Positions 8,284 to 18,881 of a stretch of DNA of 64,000 bases are shown here, one piece after another. The notes below the pieces were generated by a model, which was given only the letters and a program-made list of their open reading frames with translations, ran no database searches and was not told the DNA's origin. Origin of the DNA: Kitasatospora sp. NBC_00458 (lineage in GTDB: Bacteria > Actinomycetota > Actinomycetes > Streptomycetales > Streptomycetaceae); contig NZ_CP107904.1 of the NCBI RefSeq assembly GCF_036013975.1, positions 5,357,001-5,421,000 of the forward strand, given 5' to 3'. A program made the position numbers and the translations under genes. Within the stretch, counting starts at the first letter, position 1. Each line of letters starts with the position of its first letter.

Positions 8284-9141
8284 ATGACGACCGCCACCCA
8301 GCACGCCATCGGCGGGGCGGTGCCCAAGCAGCGCCGGGGAGCGGCCGCCATCCTGCACGACTCCTGGGTGGTAGCCAAGCGCAACCTGCGGCGGATGACC
8401 CGGATACCCGAGATCGTGGTGTTCGGCCTGATGCAGCCGGTGATGTTCGTGCTGCTCTTCTCGTACGTCATGGGCGGGGCGATCCAGATCCCCGGGACGC
8501 AGTCCAGCTCCTCGACGTACATCCAGTTCCTGATGGCCGGCATCTTCGCCCAGACGGTCACCTTCGCGACGGCCGGCGCCTCCGCGGGCATCGCCGAGGA
8601 CATGTCCAAGGGCCTGGTGGACCGGTTCCGCTCGCTGCCGATGGCCCGCTCGGCGGTGCTGGTCGGCCGCACCCTCGCGGACCTCGTCCAGACCGCGTTC
8701 ACCCTGGTGGTGCTCGCCCTGGTGGCGCTGCTGGTCGGCTGGCGGATCCACGAGGGACTGCTGTCCGCGCTGGCCGCGTTCGGGCTGCTGCTCCTGCTCG
8801 GCTACGCCTTCTCCTGGATCGGCGCGCTGATCGGCCTCTCGGTGCGCAGCCCCGAGGCGGCCACCTCGGCCGGGCTGATCTGGCTCTTCCCGCTGACGTT
8901 CATCTCGAACGCCTTCGTGCCGGTCAGCTCGATGCCGGGCTGGCTGCAGGGGATCGCCTACTGGAACCCGTTCAGCGCCACCGTGCAGGCCTGCCGGAAC
9001 CTCTTCGGCAACCAGGTGGGGCCGGTGGACGACGCCTGGCCGATGCAGCACGCGGAGCTGATGTCGGTGCTCTGGTCACTGGTGATCATCGCGGCGTTCT
9101 CCTGGCTGTCGGTGCGCAAGTACCGGTCGGCCGTGGGCTGA
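8284..9141 (+). CDS. ABC-2 type permease, DrrB type
   Basis: Membrane subunit pairing with the preceding ATPase. The 285-aa protein shows a cytosolic N-terminus and about six hydrophobic segments, with the ABC-2 features FGLMQPVMFVLLFSYVMGG, the conserved loop EDMSKGLVDRFRSLPM, and a late segment FISNAFVPVSSMPGWLQ typical of DrrB permeases. Exporters of this class pump drugs or lipids out of the cell. The ATG follows the ATPase stop by 1 nt. The perfect hairpin at 9190-9224 ends the operon. Regulation is expected through the paired palindromes at 7074-7115. Confidence 0.95.
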   Translation: MTTATQHAIGGAVPKQRRGAAAILHDSWVVAKRNLRRMTRIPEIVVFGLMQPVMFVLLFSYVMGGAIQIPGTQSSSSTYIQFLMAGIFAQTVTFATAGASAGIAEDMSKGLVDRFRSLPMARSAVLVGRTLADLVQTAFTLVVLALVALLVGWRIHEGLLSALAAFGLLLLLGYAFSWIGALIGLSVRSPEAATSAGLIWLFPLTFISNAFVPVSSMPGWLQGIAYWNPFSATVQACRNLFGNQVGPVDDAWPMQHAELMSVLWSLVIIAAFSWLSVRKYRSAVG

Positions 9142-9189
9142 CCGCGGGCCGCCGGCGGTGGGCCGGGCGGTCGGCGGGTGGGTACGCGC

Positions 9190-9224
9190 GAGGGCGGCCG
9201 TGGACCAGTGCCACGGCCGCCCTC
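9190..9224. terminator. Bidirectional terminator hairpin
   Basis: A perfect 14-bp stem (9190-9203 with 9211-9224) around a 7-nt loop lies between the convergent ABC operon and greA. There is no T-run, as is common in streptomycetes. Confidence 0.75.
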
Positions 9225-9301
9225 GGCGGCGTTCTGCGGGGGCCGGTCGGCGCGCGGCCCCGGCGGTGTTCGTCAGCCGGGTGCGCGGGCCGTCGGCCGG
9301 G

Positions 9302-9805
9302 TCAGCCGGTGTAGGGCTTGACCTCGACGATCTTGACCATGGCCCGCTTGCCGTTCGGCAGCTCGTAGGTGGCCTCGTCGCCGATCGTCTTGCCGTCGAT
9401 GGCGCGGCCCAGCGGGGACTGCGGCGAGTAGATGTCCAGGTCGTCGTCGTCGCCGACCACCTCGCGCGAGCCGAGCAGGAACTTCATGGTGTCGTCCTCG
9501 TCGCCGTCGAAGGCGACCGTCACGACCATGCCCGGCGCCACCACGCCCGAGTCGGCGGGAGCCTCGCCGACCTTGGCGCGCTCCAGCAGCTGGGTGAGCT
9601 GGCGGATGCGCAGCTCGTACTTGCCCTGCTCCTCCTTGGCCGCGTGGTAACCGGCGTTCTCCTTGAGGTCACCCTCTTCGCGCGCGGCCTCGATCTTCTG
9701 GGCGATCTCGATGCGCCAGGGGCCGGTCAGGTGGTCCAGTTCGGCCTTGAGCTGGTCGTAGCCGGACTGAGTGAGCCAGGTCACGTTCTCGCTGGTCTGG
9801 GTCAC
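9302..9805 (-). CDS. greA: Transcription elongation factor GreA
   Basis: Rescues backtracked RNA polymerase by stimulating cleavage of the nascent RNA end. The N-terminal coiled coil (about 10-80) contains the acidic tip in REEGDLKENAGYHAAKEEQG, the signature of functional GreA. The C-terminal FKBP-like domain (about 90-165) has the SPLGRAIDGKTIGDEATYELP motif. The length of 167 aa is about 10 longer than E. coli GreA, as usual in actinobacteria. The GTG start at 9805 is preceded by GAGGAG at 5-6 nt. It appears monocistronic with a long upstream region. Confidence 0.97.
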   Translation of the reverse strand: MTQTSENVTWLTQSGYDQLKAELDHLTGPWRIEIAQKIEAAREEGDLKENAGYHAAKEEQGKYELRIRQLTQLLERAKVGEAPADSGVVAPGMVVTVAFDGDEDDTMKFLLGSREVVGDDDDLDIYSPQSPLGRAIDGKTIGDEATYELPNGKRAMVKIVEVKPYTG

Positions 9806-10122
9806 GGGTGCTCCTCGTAGGTGCTGGGGCTGTGCTGAGGGTGTGAGTCGTCAGCGCGTCTGGTGGTGCTGATATCGGTCTTAACTACAAAGCAACGCCC
9901 GCTCCCGTACCAGCTGGTGCGGAAGGGGCGAAACCACGAGCCTAACAACTCCCGCCGACAAGCGGGAGGGTCGTTGGCGCGACATTGACATCGGCGTTGC
10001 GCCGAGATGTACAGGATCGGTGCGCTGGACTTCCCCTACGGATGCCCGCTCTCCTGATCGAATATGCGCACTGGCCGGACGGCGCCGCCCGCGACCACCG
10101 GTGGCGCGCCCTCCCCGGGGTC
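9806..10122. other. Intergenic region upstream of greA
   Basis: This 317-nt gap holds the greA promoter, read on the minus strand. It contains a comparatively AT-rich patch (about 9867-9892) but I could not fix a convincing -35/-10 pair. A stem CTCCCCGG/CCGGGGAG (10111-10118 with 10126-10133) spans the stop codon of the upstream DUF4307 gene and may terminate it. No credible gene is present. Confidence 0.5.
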
Positions 10123-10533
10123 CTACCGGGGAGTACAGCCGAGCAGCTGGGCGGTGGTGCCGCGGGCCGTGGTGCGCAGGCTGACCACCGCGTCGTAGCC
10201 GGAACCGTCCGCCGGCACCGCGAAGTCGGCCACCCCGACCACGGCACCGTCCTCGCTCTGCGAGCGGACGGTGCAGCTGCCCGCGGTGCCGTCGCTCTTG
10301 CGCACCGACAGGTGCAGCTGCATCTCGGTGTCGGAGACCGCCTCGAAGGACGGCACGGCGCCGTTGATCTTCGTCTCGCGGATCAGGTAGGAGGCTCCCA
10401 GCCAGGTGATCAGACCCAGGGCCAGCACCCCGCAGACCGCACCGATCACCTTGAGCCGGCGGTCCGCCTCGCGGTCGCCGCGCCGTCCGTAGCGCCCCTC
10501 GGGCGGCTGCGGCGTCCTGGTGCCTGCGGTCAT
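10123..10533 (-). CDS. DUF4307 single-pass membrane protein, 136 aa
   Basis: A short actinobacterial protein of the DUF4307 family, function unknown. A charged cytosolic N-terminus (about 1-26) precedes one transmembrane helix (KVIGAVCGVLALGLITWLGA, about 28-48); the rest should be extracytoplasmic and looks beta-rich, ending in LLGCTPR. ATG at 10533 has GAGGAC 8 nt upstream. The open frame continues much further upstream but only as shadow coding of mca. It is divergent from mca over about 240 nt, an arrangement that may be conserved in streptomycetes, which hints at but does not prove a link with thiol metabolism. Confidence 0.88.
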   Translation of the reverse strand: MTAGTRTPQPPEGRYGRRGDREADRRLKVIGAVCGVLALGLITWLGASYLIRETKINGAVPSFEAVSDTEMQLHLSVRKSDGTAGSCTVRSQSEDGAVVGVADFAVPADGSGYDAVVSLRTTARGTTAQLLGCTPR

Positions 10534-10578
10534 CGGGCTCAGTCCTCTCGTGGGGAGGGCCGCGCGCGGGTGGTGCGG

Positions 10579-10605
10579 GGGAATGCGGTGCTCCTCCAGT
10601 CCGTC
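10579..10605 (+). promoter_or_regulatory. Possible sigma-R-like promoter upstream of mca
   Basis: GGGAAT at 10579-10584 is followed after 18 nt by GTC at 10603-10605; the sigma-R consensus has GTT. It lies about 170 nt upstream of the mca start. mca belongs to the thiol-stress regulon in Streptomyces as far as I recall, so the near-match is worth noting. Confidence 0.35.
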
Positions 10606-10776
10606 ACTATAGGAGGGGCACGCCCACGGCCGGTCCGGCGGGGGCGGGGCTCGGCCGTGTCGGCGGAAGGTGCGGCGGCCGGTCCCGCGGTGACGCGGTC
10701 CCCGTACCGAGCGGCTCAGACGGTGGGCAGACCGGCTTGCGCGGGACGCCCAGACATTGTGGAAGGAACGCACGCG

Positions 10777-11682
10777 TTGACTGAGCAGTTGCGACTGATG
10801 GCGGTGCACGCCCACCCGGACGACGAGTCCAGCAAGGGCGCGGCGACCATGGCCATGTACGTCGACCAGGGGGTGGACGTGCTCGTGGCCACCTGCACGG
10901 GGGGGGAACGCGGGTCGGTTCTCAACCCCAAGCTGCAGGGCCGGCCGGAGATCGAGGAGAACATCCACGAGGTCCGGGCCAAGGAGATGGACGAGGCCCG
11001 TGCGATCCTCGGGGTCAAGCAGGCCTGGCTGGGCTTCGTGGACTCGGGCCTGCCGGAGGGCGACCCGCTGCCCCCGCTGCCCGAGGGGTGCTTCGCCCTC
11101 AAGGACGTCGAGGAGGCGGCCGAACCGCTGGTCCGTCTGATCCGGGAGTTCAAGCCGCAGGTCGTCACGACCTACGACGAGAACGGCGGCTACCCGCACC
11201 CCGACCACATCATGACCCACAAGATCACCATGCGGGCCTTCGAGGCGGCCGGCGACCCGGACGCCTACCCGGACGCCGGCGAGCCCTGGCAGCCGCTGAA
11301 GGTCTACTACAACCACGGCTTCCCGATGGGCCGGATCCGCGCGCTGCACCGGTACCTCACCGAGAACGGCCACGAGTCCCCCTACGGCGAGTGGATCGCC
11401 GGCTGGGAGAAGAGCGGCCGCAAGGAGCGCGAGATCACCACCCGGGTCCGCTGCGACGACTGGTTCGAGACCCGGGACCGCGCGCTGATCGCGCACGCCA
11501 CCCAGATCGACCCGGACGGCCCCTGGTTCCGCGTCCCGCTGGAGGTCCAGCGCGAGGTCTGGCCCACGGAGGACTACGAGCTCGCCCGTACCCTGATCGA
11601 CGTGGACCTGCCGGAGGACGACCTGTTCGCCGGCCTCCGCACCCCCAGCCTGACGGCCGAAGCGGCCGACACGCGCGACTGA
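10777..11682 (+). CDS. mca: Mycothiol S-conjugate amidase
   Basis: Zinc amidase that cleaves mycothiol-toxin adducts to a mercapturic acid and GlcN-inositol. The MshB/Mca metal site is visible: AHPDDESS with His13, Asp16 and Glu17 at the start, and YPHPDHIMTH with His141/His144 as the distal ligand. Length of 301 aa is normal for Mca. The TTG at 10777 is the only start giving a family-like N-terminus; GGAAGGA lies 9 nt upstream. An extended open frame to 9985 is spurious. It is followed by a hairpin terminator (11696-11720). Presence of mca shows the organism makes mycothiol. Confidence 0.96.
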   Translation: MTEQLRLMAVHAHPDDESSKGAATMAMYVDQGVDVLVATCTGGERGSVLNPKLQGRPEIEENIHEVRAKEMDEARAILGVKQAWLGFVDSGLPEGDPLPPLPEGCFALKDVEEAAEPLVRLIREFKPQVVTTYDENGGYPHPDHIMTHKITMRAFEAAGDPDAYPDAGEPWQPLKVYYNHGFPMGRIRALHRYLTENGHESPYGEWIAGWEKSGRKEREITTRVRCDDWFETRDRALIAHATQIDPDGPWFRVPLEVQREVWPTEDYELARTLIDVDLPEDDLFAGLRTPSLTAEAADTRD

Positions 11683-11695
11683 ACCACCCCCCGAC

Positions 11696-11720
11696 GGCCC
11701 GGCTCCCCGTGAGCCGGGCC
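11696..11720 (+). terminator. Hairpin terminator after mca
   Basis: A 9-bp stem (11696-11704 with 11712-11720) closes a 7-nt loop between mca and the next start at 11732. Confidence 0.55.
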
Positions 11721-11731
11721 ACCATAGAGAT

Positions 11732-11923
11732 ATGAGCGCCTCCGTGAACCTCACCCACCTCGCCGCCGAGCTCGCCGTCGACGACGCCAAGGTCACTCCC
11801 GGCCTGCTGGGCTTCGTCGTCTTCGCCGCCCTCGGCGTGGCCACCTGGTTCCTGGCCAAGTCGATGAACCGGCAGTTCAAGAAGGTCGACTTCGTCGAGC
11901 AGCCGGAGGCTCCGAAGGAGTGA
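11732..11923 (+). CDS. Small single-pass membrane protein, 63 aa
   Basis: I recognise no family name. Residues 22-41 (PGLLGFVVFAALGVATWFLA) form one membrane helix, followed by a basic KSMNRQFKKVDF segment and an acidic end, so the C-terminus should face the cytosol. The coding frame has strong G/C third-position bias and a good ATG, and it lies between mca and the DUF255 gene, about 43 nt upstream of the latter. I infer it is a real small gene that may be co-transcribed with the thioredoxin-fold protein. Confidence 0.75.
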   Translation: MSASVNLTHLAAELAVDDAKVTPGLLGFVVFAALGVATWFLAKSMNRQFKKVDFVEQPEAPKE

Positions 11924-11966
11924 GGTCCGACCCCCTTCCGGCGCGCCGATGCGCAAGGATGGGGGC

Positions 11967-14042
<2,076 letters not shown>

Positions 14043-14058
14043 GCACGGCTGCGTGACC

Positions 14059-14100
14059 GGCCCCGCGAGCACGGCCCCGCGAGCACGGCCCCGCGAGCAC
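14059..14100. repeat. 14-bp tandem repeat, 3 exact copies
   Basis: GGCCCCGCGAGCAC is repeated three times without change immediately downstream of the DUF255 gene. It is non-coding; no function can be read. Confidence 0.85.
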
Positions 14101-14174
14101 GGCTCCGTGCCCCCCGGGGGAGCGGCCCGGGATAACGGGTGGTGCTCGGAGGAAGGGCCGGGCGAGGATGGGCC

Positions 14175-15128
14175 ATGGCCTGGACCCTGAGCACTTCCGT
14201 CGACGACTTCCACGCCCGGGCGGGCGGGTTCCTCGCCGCGAGCCCGGCCCGGAACACCGTGCTGCTGACGGTGGTGAACCGGCTGAGGGCGCGCGGTCCG
14301 CACTACTACGGCGAGCGGGTGCCGGTCTTCGGCTGGTGGTGCCCCGAGCCGGGCGGGCCGGTCGGCGGCGCCTTCCTGCGGACGCCCCCGTTCGGACTGC
14401 GGCTCGGGGAGATGCCGGACCGGGCGGCCGCCGAGCTGGCGGCCGAGCTGGCCGGTAGCCCGGCCGTCGGACCCGCCGCGAACGGCGACGGTCCAGCGGA
14501 CGGGGCGGGGAACGGGTCCGGTCCGGGCGCGGTGCCCGTGGACGTCACCGAGGTGGCCGGCGGCGACCACGCCGTGGCGGCGTTCTCCGCCGCCTGGCAG
14601 GCCGCCACCGGTGCCACGGCGTCCGTCCGGACCAGGGAGCGGCTCTACCGGCTGGGCGGGCCGCCCGCGCCGCCGCGTCCGCCCGCCGGCCGGTCCCGGC
14701 TCGCCGGCCCGGCCGAGCGCGAGCTGGTGATCGACTGGCTCGGACGGTTCCTGGTCGAGGCCCGGCTGACGCCCACCGACGTCGCGGCGCTCGCCGACGA
14801 CCGGATCGCCGACCGGCAGCTGCACCTCTGGGAGGACGGCGGACGGCCGGTCGCGCTCGCCGGGCACAGCGCGGTGCTCGCCGGGATGTCCCGGATCGGA
14901 CCGGTCTACACCCCGCCCGAGCACCGCGGGCACGGCTACGCCAGCGGCGTCACGGCGGCCGCCTCGGCCCACGCGCTGGGGCTCGGCGCGACGGAGGTCC
15001 TGCTGTACACCGACCTGTCCAACCCGACGAGCAACTCGATCTACCGGCAGATCGGGTACCGGCCGGTGGAGGACTGCACGGTGCTGGAGTTCCGGGCCGC
15101 GGCGGCCGCAGCGACCGGAGCGGCCTGA
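14175..15128 (+). CDS. GNAT-family N-acetyltransferase
   Basis: A 317-aa protein whose C-terminal half carries the acetyl-CoA-binding GNAT core: MSRIGPVYTPPEHRGHGYAS (the V/I-x-P-x-x-R-G-x-G/A motif A as PPEHRGHGYA), then GATEVLLYTDLSNPTSNSIYRQIGYRPV (motif B). The N-terminal half (about 1-140) is less conserved and contains an Ala/Gly-rich insertion. Substrate unknown; proteins of this arrangement acetylate small amines. ATG at 14175 sits behind GAGGATGGGCC. It has no obvious operon partner and is followed 150 nt later by a fatty-acid-hydroxylase-like gene. Confidence 0.9.
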   Translation: MAWTLSTSVDDFHARAGGFLAASPARNTVLLTVVNRLRARGPHYYGERVPVFGWWCPEPGGPVGGAFLRTPPFGLRLGEMPDRAAAELAAELAGSPAVGPAANGDGPADGAGNGSGPGAVPVDVTEVAGGDHAVAAFSAAWQAATGATASVRTRERLYRLGGPPAPPRPPAGRSRLAGPAERELVIDWLGRFLVEARLTPTDVAALADDRIADRQLHLWEDGGRPVALAGHSAVLAGMSRIGPVYTPPEHRGHGYASGVTAAASAHALGLGATEVLLYTDLSNPTSNSIYRQIGYRPVEDCTVLEFRAAAAAATGAA

Positions 15129-15275
15129 GCAGCCCGGGCATCGGGCATCGGGCACCGGACGGCAGGCTGTGCCTGCGGCGACCCGGTGGTGCGGGGCAGG
15201 GGGAACCGCCCGCCCGGGCCCGGCGTCGGAACCGGACGGGAGCGGCCGCGACGGCGGCCGGGGGAGGTGGCCACG

Positions 15276-16028
15276 GTGGACGGGTTGCTCGGGTGGGCGG
15301 GCCGGCTGGGCCCGGTCGAGGTGGTGCTCGGCGCGCTGGCCGGGAACCTCGCGCTGTTCGCCGCCGCGGTGGTCGCCGGCGGCCTGCTGGTCCGCCGCTT
15401 CGGCGACCGGAGGGTGGCCCCGCCGCCCCCGCCGCCGGACCGTCGCGAGTGGCTGCTGACGGTCACCGCCGTTCTGCTCAACTCCGCGGTGGGGGTGGTC
15501 GGCTGGGCGCTCTGGCAGGACGGCCGGCTCCGGCTGTCGGCGGACACCGGCGTACGCGCACTGGTCGACCTGCTGCTGTTCTCCCTGGTGATGGACGCCC
15601 TGATGTACGCGGGCCACTGGCTCGCCCACCGGCGCCGGCTCTACCGCCTGGCGCACGAGATGCACCACCGCTACCCGGACCCTCGCCCGTCCACCCTCTT
15701 CGTGCTGCACCCGCTGGAGGTGCTGGGCTTCGGCGGGACCTGGCTCGCGGTGCTCTGCCTCTGGGAGATCTCCGCCCTCGCCCTGGCCGGCTACGTGGTG
15801 GTCAACCTGGTGTTCGGCCTGCTCGGCCACCTCGGCGTGGAGCCGTTCCCGGCCCGGGTGCGGCGGCTCGCGGTGTTCCGCTGGGTGGCGCTGCCGATGT
15901 TCCACGTCGGCCACCACCTCGACCCGGGGGTCAACCTGGGCTTCTACACCACCGTCTGGGACCGGCTGTTCGGCACCATCGACCCCGGGTACGACACCCG
16001 CCGGACGGCCGACGACCCGGCGGCCTGA
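15276..16028 (+). CDS. Sterol desaturase / fatty acid hydroxylase family membrane protein
   Basis: An integral-membrane di-iron oxygenase-like protein of 250 aa. Histidine boxes expected of the family are present: HWLAHRRRLYRLAHEMHHRYPDPRP and FHVGHHLDPGVNLGF, plus HPLEVLGFGG. Four or so hydrophobic segments surround them. The substrate could be a fatty acid, hopanoid or carotenoid. Start at GTG 15276 has GGGGAGG 8 nt upstream; another GTG at 15267 overlaps the ribosome site. It is convergent with the HTH regulator across a short GC-rich repeat. Nothing nearby identifies a pathway. Confidence 0.88.
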   Translation: MDGLLGWAGRLGPVEVVLGALAGNLALFAAAVVAGGLLVRRFGDRRVAPPPPPPDRREWLLTVTAVLLNSAVGVVGWALWQDGRLRLSADTGVRALVDLLLFSLVMDALMYAGHWLAHRRRLYRLAHEMHHRYPDPRPSTLFVLHPLEVLGFGGTWLAVLCLWEISALALAGYVVVNLVFGLLGHLGVEPFPARVRRLAVFRWVALPMFHVGHHLDPGVNLGFYTTVWDRLFGTIDPGYDTRRTADDPAA

Positions 16029-16107
16029 GGACGCCGGGCGCCGCGGGGGCCCGGCGCCGCGGGGGCGCGCGCCCCGAGGGTCCGGCGCCACGGGGCACCC
16101 CGGTCGT

Positions 16108-17040
16108 CTACTCCCAGTCCCACCGGATCCCGAGCAGGCACGGCTGCAGCGCGGTGGCCACCAGGTGGACGCAGTGGTGGCCGTCCAGGGTCAGCTCCTC
16201 GCTCTCGTAGGACTTCTCGCCGGGGGCGCGGCGGGCGAAGCGGCGGCAGCGGACCGGCAGGGCGGTCGGGTGGAAGGTGACCTGGAGGACGTACTGGCCG
16301 GCGCCGGAGTTGAAGCCGCGGACGTACTCGCAGCTGGGCGTGGGTGACGGCGCGTCGTCGAAGCCGTAGCCGAGCAGGTGGGTGTCGCCGGCCCGGAGGC
16401 GGCGGTCGAGGAGGAGTTCGGCGACCAGCAGGTCGTGGGCCTGGTCCCGGCGGATCCGGCCGGGGCGGCAGTTCTCCTCGGCCCTGACGCCGACCCGGGC
16501 GATGTCGCTGCCGGGGTCGCCCTGGTGGAGGGCGAGGTAGCGGTCGATGCCGTCGCGGTGGGCGCGCAGGGCGTGCTGGGAGTCCCGGCGGAGGAGCTGC
16601 CGGTCGGCGCCGATCCGGATCCGCTCGATGTGGGTGATGGTGTGCAGTCCGGTGTCGCGCGGACTGGCGATGGTGGCGAGCAGGTCGTCGACGGCGGCGG
16701 CCGGGGAGATGAGGTCGCGGTAGGGGCGGACGGGTGGGCCGTCCGGGGCGGCGGGTGTGGTGCGGCGGGGGCCGAGCAGCCGGGTGAGGGAGTGCTCGGG
16801 GAGGTCGAGCACCTCCTCCAACGCCCTCACCGCGCGCAGGGATTCGGTGCGTTCCGGGCGCCGGTGGCCCTGCTGCCAGTAGCTGAGGCTGGTCACCCCG
16901 ATGTGGACGCCGCGCAGGGCGAGGTGTTCGCGGACGCGGTGCAGGGCGAGGCCGCGGGTGGCGATGGCGGTGCGCAGGGCGAGGTGGAACGGGCCGGTGC
17001 GCAGCGCGGTGGCGAGGTCGGGGTGGTCGGTCCGCTGCAT
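16108..17040 (-). CDS. HTH (XRE-like) transcriptional regulator, 310 aa
   Basis: A Cro/CI-type helix-turn-helix is recognisable at about residues 15-75 (LHRVREHLALRGVHIGVTSLSYWQQGHRRPERTE in part), typical of streptomycete regulators that choose a DNA site by that fold. The remaining 230 residues look like a sensor part without a name that I recognise. ATG at 17040 is supported by GGAGG 5 nt upstream; the open frame further upstream is promoter DNA. It is divergent from a secreted protease gene across 264 nt dense in repeats, which makes the protease operon its most likely target. Confidence 0.82.
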   Translation of the reverse strand: MQRTDHPDLATALRTGPFHLALRTAIATRGLALHRVREHLALRGVHIGVTSLSYWQQGHRRPERTESLRAVRALEEVLDLPEHSLTRLLGPRRTTPAAPDGPPVRPYRDLISPAAAVDDLLATIASPRDTGLHTITHIERIRIGADRQLLRRDSQHALRAHRDGIDRYLALHQGDPGSDIARVGVRAEENCRPGRIRRDQAHDLLVAELLLDRRLRAGDTHLLGYGFDDAPSPTPSCEYVRGFNSGAGQYVLQVTFHPTALPVRCRRFARRAPGEKSYESEELTLDGHHCVHLVATALQPCLLGIRWDWE

Positions 17041-17082
17041 GGCGGCCTCCTCGGGTGGCGGACGGGGCGGGTCCGGCTGGTC

Positions 17083-17225
17083 GTGAATATTCACATGTGG
17101 AAGGGGGTTTGTCACCGGTCGGGGTGTTCCGGGCGGGGGTTCCGGGGCGGCGTTCACACCGGGGGCGGGGCCGTTCACACCCGGGTCGGGGGTCTCCCGA
17201 GGGGCGTTGACCGGCCATGTCAACG
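17083..17225. promoter_or_regulatory. Repeat-rich divergent regulatory region
   Basis: Three separate elements lie here. GTGAATATTCAC (17083-17094) is a perfect 12-bp palindrome near the regulator start. CGTTCACACC occurs twice (17151-17160 and 17172-17181), 21 bp apart, i.e. two helical turns on one DNA face. CGTTGAC/GTCAACG (17205-17211 with 17219-17225) is a perfect inverted repeat near the protease side. These look like operator sites for the adjacent HTH protein or another regulator. Confidence 0.6.
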
Positions 17226-17304
17226 GCGCGATGCTCATGGCGCGATCCGGACCGCACCCCCACGCCTCTCGACTCCTCTGCCTGTCGCAAGGAGGAAATC
17301 CCCC

Positions 17305-17961
17305 ATGTCAGTTCCTCGAACACGCCTGCGTCGCGCCGTCTCGGTGCTCGCGCTCGGCGTCCTCGGTCCGGCGCTCAGCGTCGCGGCCGTCACCCCGGCC
17401 CAGGCCGCCCCCACGGCCGCCGCCGGCACCGCCCAGGTCCGGCCCGTCGCGGCGCCCGGTGCCACGGCCGACCTGGCCGGCACCTACAAGAAGCTCAACA
17501 TCACCATGCAGCAGCAACAGCAGACCAACTGGTGCTGGGCTGCGAGCGGCAACACCATCGCCACCTGGTACGGCTACAACTACAGCCAGAACCAGTTCTG
17601 CAACGCCGCGTTCGGCCGCTCGACGAACTCCGGCTGCCCCAACAGCCAGGCCACCCTGGGCGACGTGCAGAACGGTCTGCGGTGGGTCGGCATCAACCCG
17701 GGCTCGTACGTCACCGGCTACCTGCGGTACAGCACGGTGCAGACCGAGGTGAACGCCGACCGGCCGATCGAGACCCGGATCCAGTGGAGTTCCGGCGGCG
17801 GCCACATGCACGTGGTCTACGGGTTCGACACCTCCAACAACTGGGTCTACTGGGGCGACCCGTGGCCGTCCAACACCCGCTACAACTGGGCGGACTACAA
17901 CTACTACGTGTCGAACGGCACGTTCTCCTGGACCCACTCCCTGTACCGGATCGGCGCGTGA
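17305..17961 (+). CDS. Secreted papain-like cysteine protease
   Basis: Extracellular peptidase, 218 aa, of the papain-like (C39/C70/staphopain-type) fold. A Sec signal peptide with RTRLRR n-region and cleavage after an AQA near residue 34 leads to a short propeptide. The catalytic set is visible: Gln and nucleophile Cys77 in QQQTNWCWAAS, His167 in GGGHMHVVYG, and Asp185 in YWGDPW. AAGGAGG lies 9 nt before ATG 17305, a very strong ribosome site. The gene starts an operon with the 280-aa partner, whose ATG follows 9 nt after the stop. The divergent HTH gene and repeat region suggest dedicated regulation. Confidence 0.9.
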   Translation: MSVPRTRLRRAVSVLALGVLGPALSVAAVTPAQAAPTAAAGTAQVRPVAAPGATADLAGTYKKLNITMQQQQQTNWCWAASGNTIATWYGYNYSQNQFCNAAFGRSTNSGCPNSQATLGDVQNGLRWVGINPGSYVTGYLRYSTVQTEVNADRPIETRIQWSSGGGHMHVVYGFDTSNNWVYWGDPWPSNTRYNWADYNYYVSNGTFSWTHSLYRIGA

Positions 17962-17970
17962 GGGGCGACC

Positions 17971-18813
17971 ATGACCAGCATCCGTAACGCCGCCGCCGCC
18001 GTCCTGCTGGCGGCCGGTCTGGGCCTGGCCGCCGCTCCCGCGGCGGGCGCGGCCGAACCCGCTCGGGGCCCCGTGCCCGTCCCCGCCGCCGATCTGGCGC
18101 AGGCCAGGGGCGCGGTGCAGAGTCCTGCCGTGCTCGACCAGTTGGGACACTTCTTCGCCCGCAAGGGCGTCCCGCAGACCAAGCAGCTCACCATCGGTGC
18201 CGCCGAGGAGGCGCGGGCGGCGAGCGAGGCCGCCCCGCGGCTGGCCGGTGACACCGTGCCGGTCTACACCCTGGACCCGGCCTTCGTGGCCGGGACCCCG
18301 GGCGCGCCGGTGGCCAGGGCCGAGTTCACCGCGAGCCGGGTGGTCTCGGCGGACGGGCAGGTGGCCTCGGTCTGGACGGTGAAGCAGGGCGACGCCTGGC
18401 GGGTCGTCAACATCGCCTCCGGCGGCGACGAGGGCGACTACGCGGCGCGGGCCGCGAGCACCGGCGGCGGGACGGCGTTCCGCGAGCCGCAGCTCAACGC
18501 CTGGTACGTGCTGCGGGACGGCCGGGTGCTGCCGCTGGACGACGAGGCCCGCCGTTCGGTGGGCGCCTCGGGGGTGACCCTGGCGGCGTACCAGAGTCTG
18601 GTCCGGGACCGGTACGGCGACAAGCTGCCCGGCTCGGCGTACGACCGGGCGGGCAAGGGCGGCGGCTACCGCCCGGACGCCGCCGGTGAAGCGGCCGACG
18701 GCGGTGGCGGCTTGCTGCCCGCCGCCACGGCGGCCGCGGCCCTGGGCGTCACCGCGATCGCGGGGGCCGGCCTCGCGTTCCGGCGGCGGCGGGCGGGTGT
18801 CCGGCGCGGGTAG
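17971..18813 (+). CDS. Secreted/anchored partner of the protease, 280 aa
   Basis: Unrecognised family. It has a signal peptide (MTSIRNAAAAVLLAAGLGLA, cleavage near residue 25-29), a globular middle (about 60-215) with beta-rich segments such as VVSADGQVASVWTVKQGDAWRV, and a C-terminal hydrophobic stretch (about 240-268) ended by RRRRAGVRRG. That end should hold the protein at the outer membrane face; LLPAAT precedes it but is not a proper LPXTG or LAXTG sorting signal. Co-transcription with the protease suggests an inhibitor, foldase or surface receptor for it. Role not established. Confidence 0.8.
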   Translation: MTSIRNAAAAVLLAAGLGLAAAPAAGAAEPARGPVPVPAADLAQARGAVQSPAVLDQLGHFFARKGVPQTKQLTIGAAEEARAASEAAPRLAGDTVPVYTLDPAFVAGTPGAPVARAEFTASRVVSADGQVASVWTVKQGDAWRVVNIASGGDEGDYAARAASTGGGTAFREPQLNAWYVLRDGRVLPLDDEARRSVGASGVTLAAYQSLVRDRYGDKLPGSAYDRAGKGGGYRPDAAGEAADGGGGLLPAATAAAALGVTAIAGAGLAFRRRRAGVRRG

Positions 18814-18881
18814 CGCCGGGCGGTGGGACGGCGGGGTCCGGTGCGGCGACCGGGCCCCGTCGCCCGTGCCGGAGCGGGCGA

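Noticed and set aside
17083..17094. A Rex (NADH-sensor) operator
   Set aside because: GTGAA/TTCAC arms are separated by 2 nt, whereas Rex sites have 4 nt, and no NADH-related gene is adjacent.
18690..18813. A sortase sorting signal at the end of the protease partner
   Set aside because: LLPAAT precedes the hydrophobic stretch, but neither LPXTG nor LAXTG is present, so only membrane anchoring is supported.
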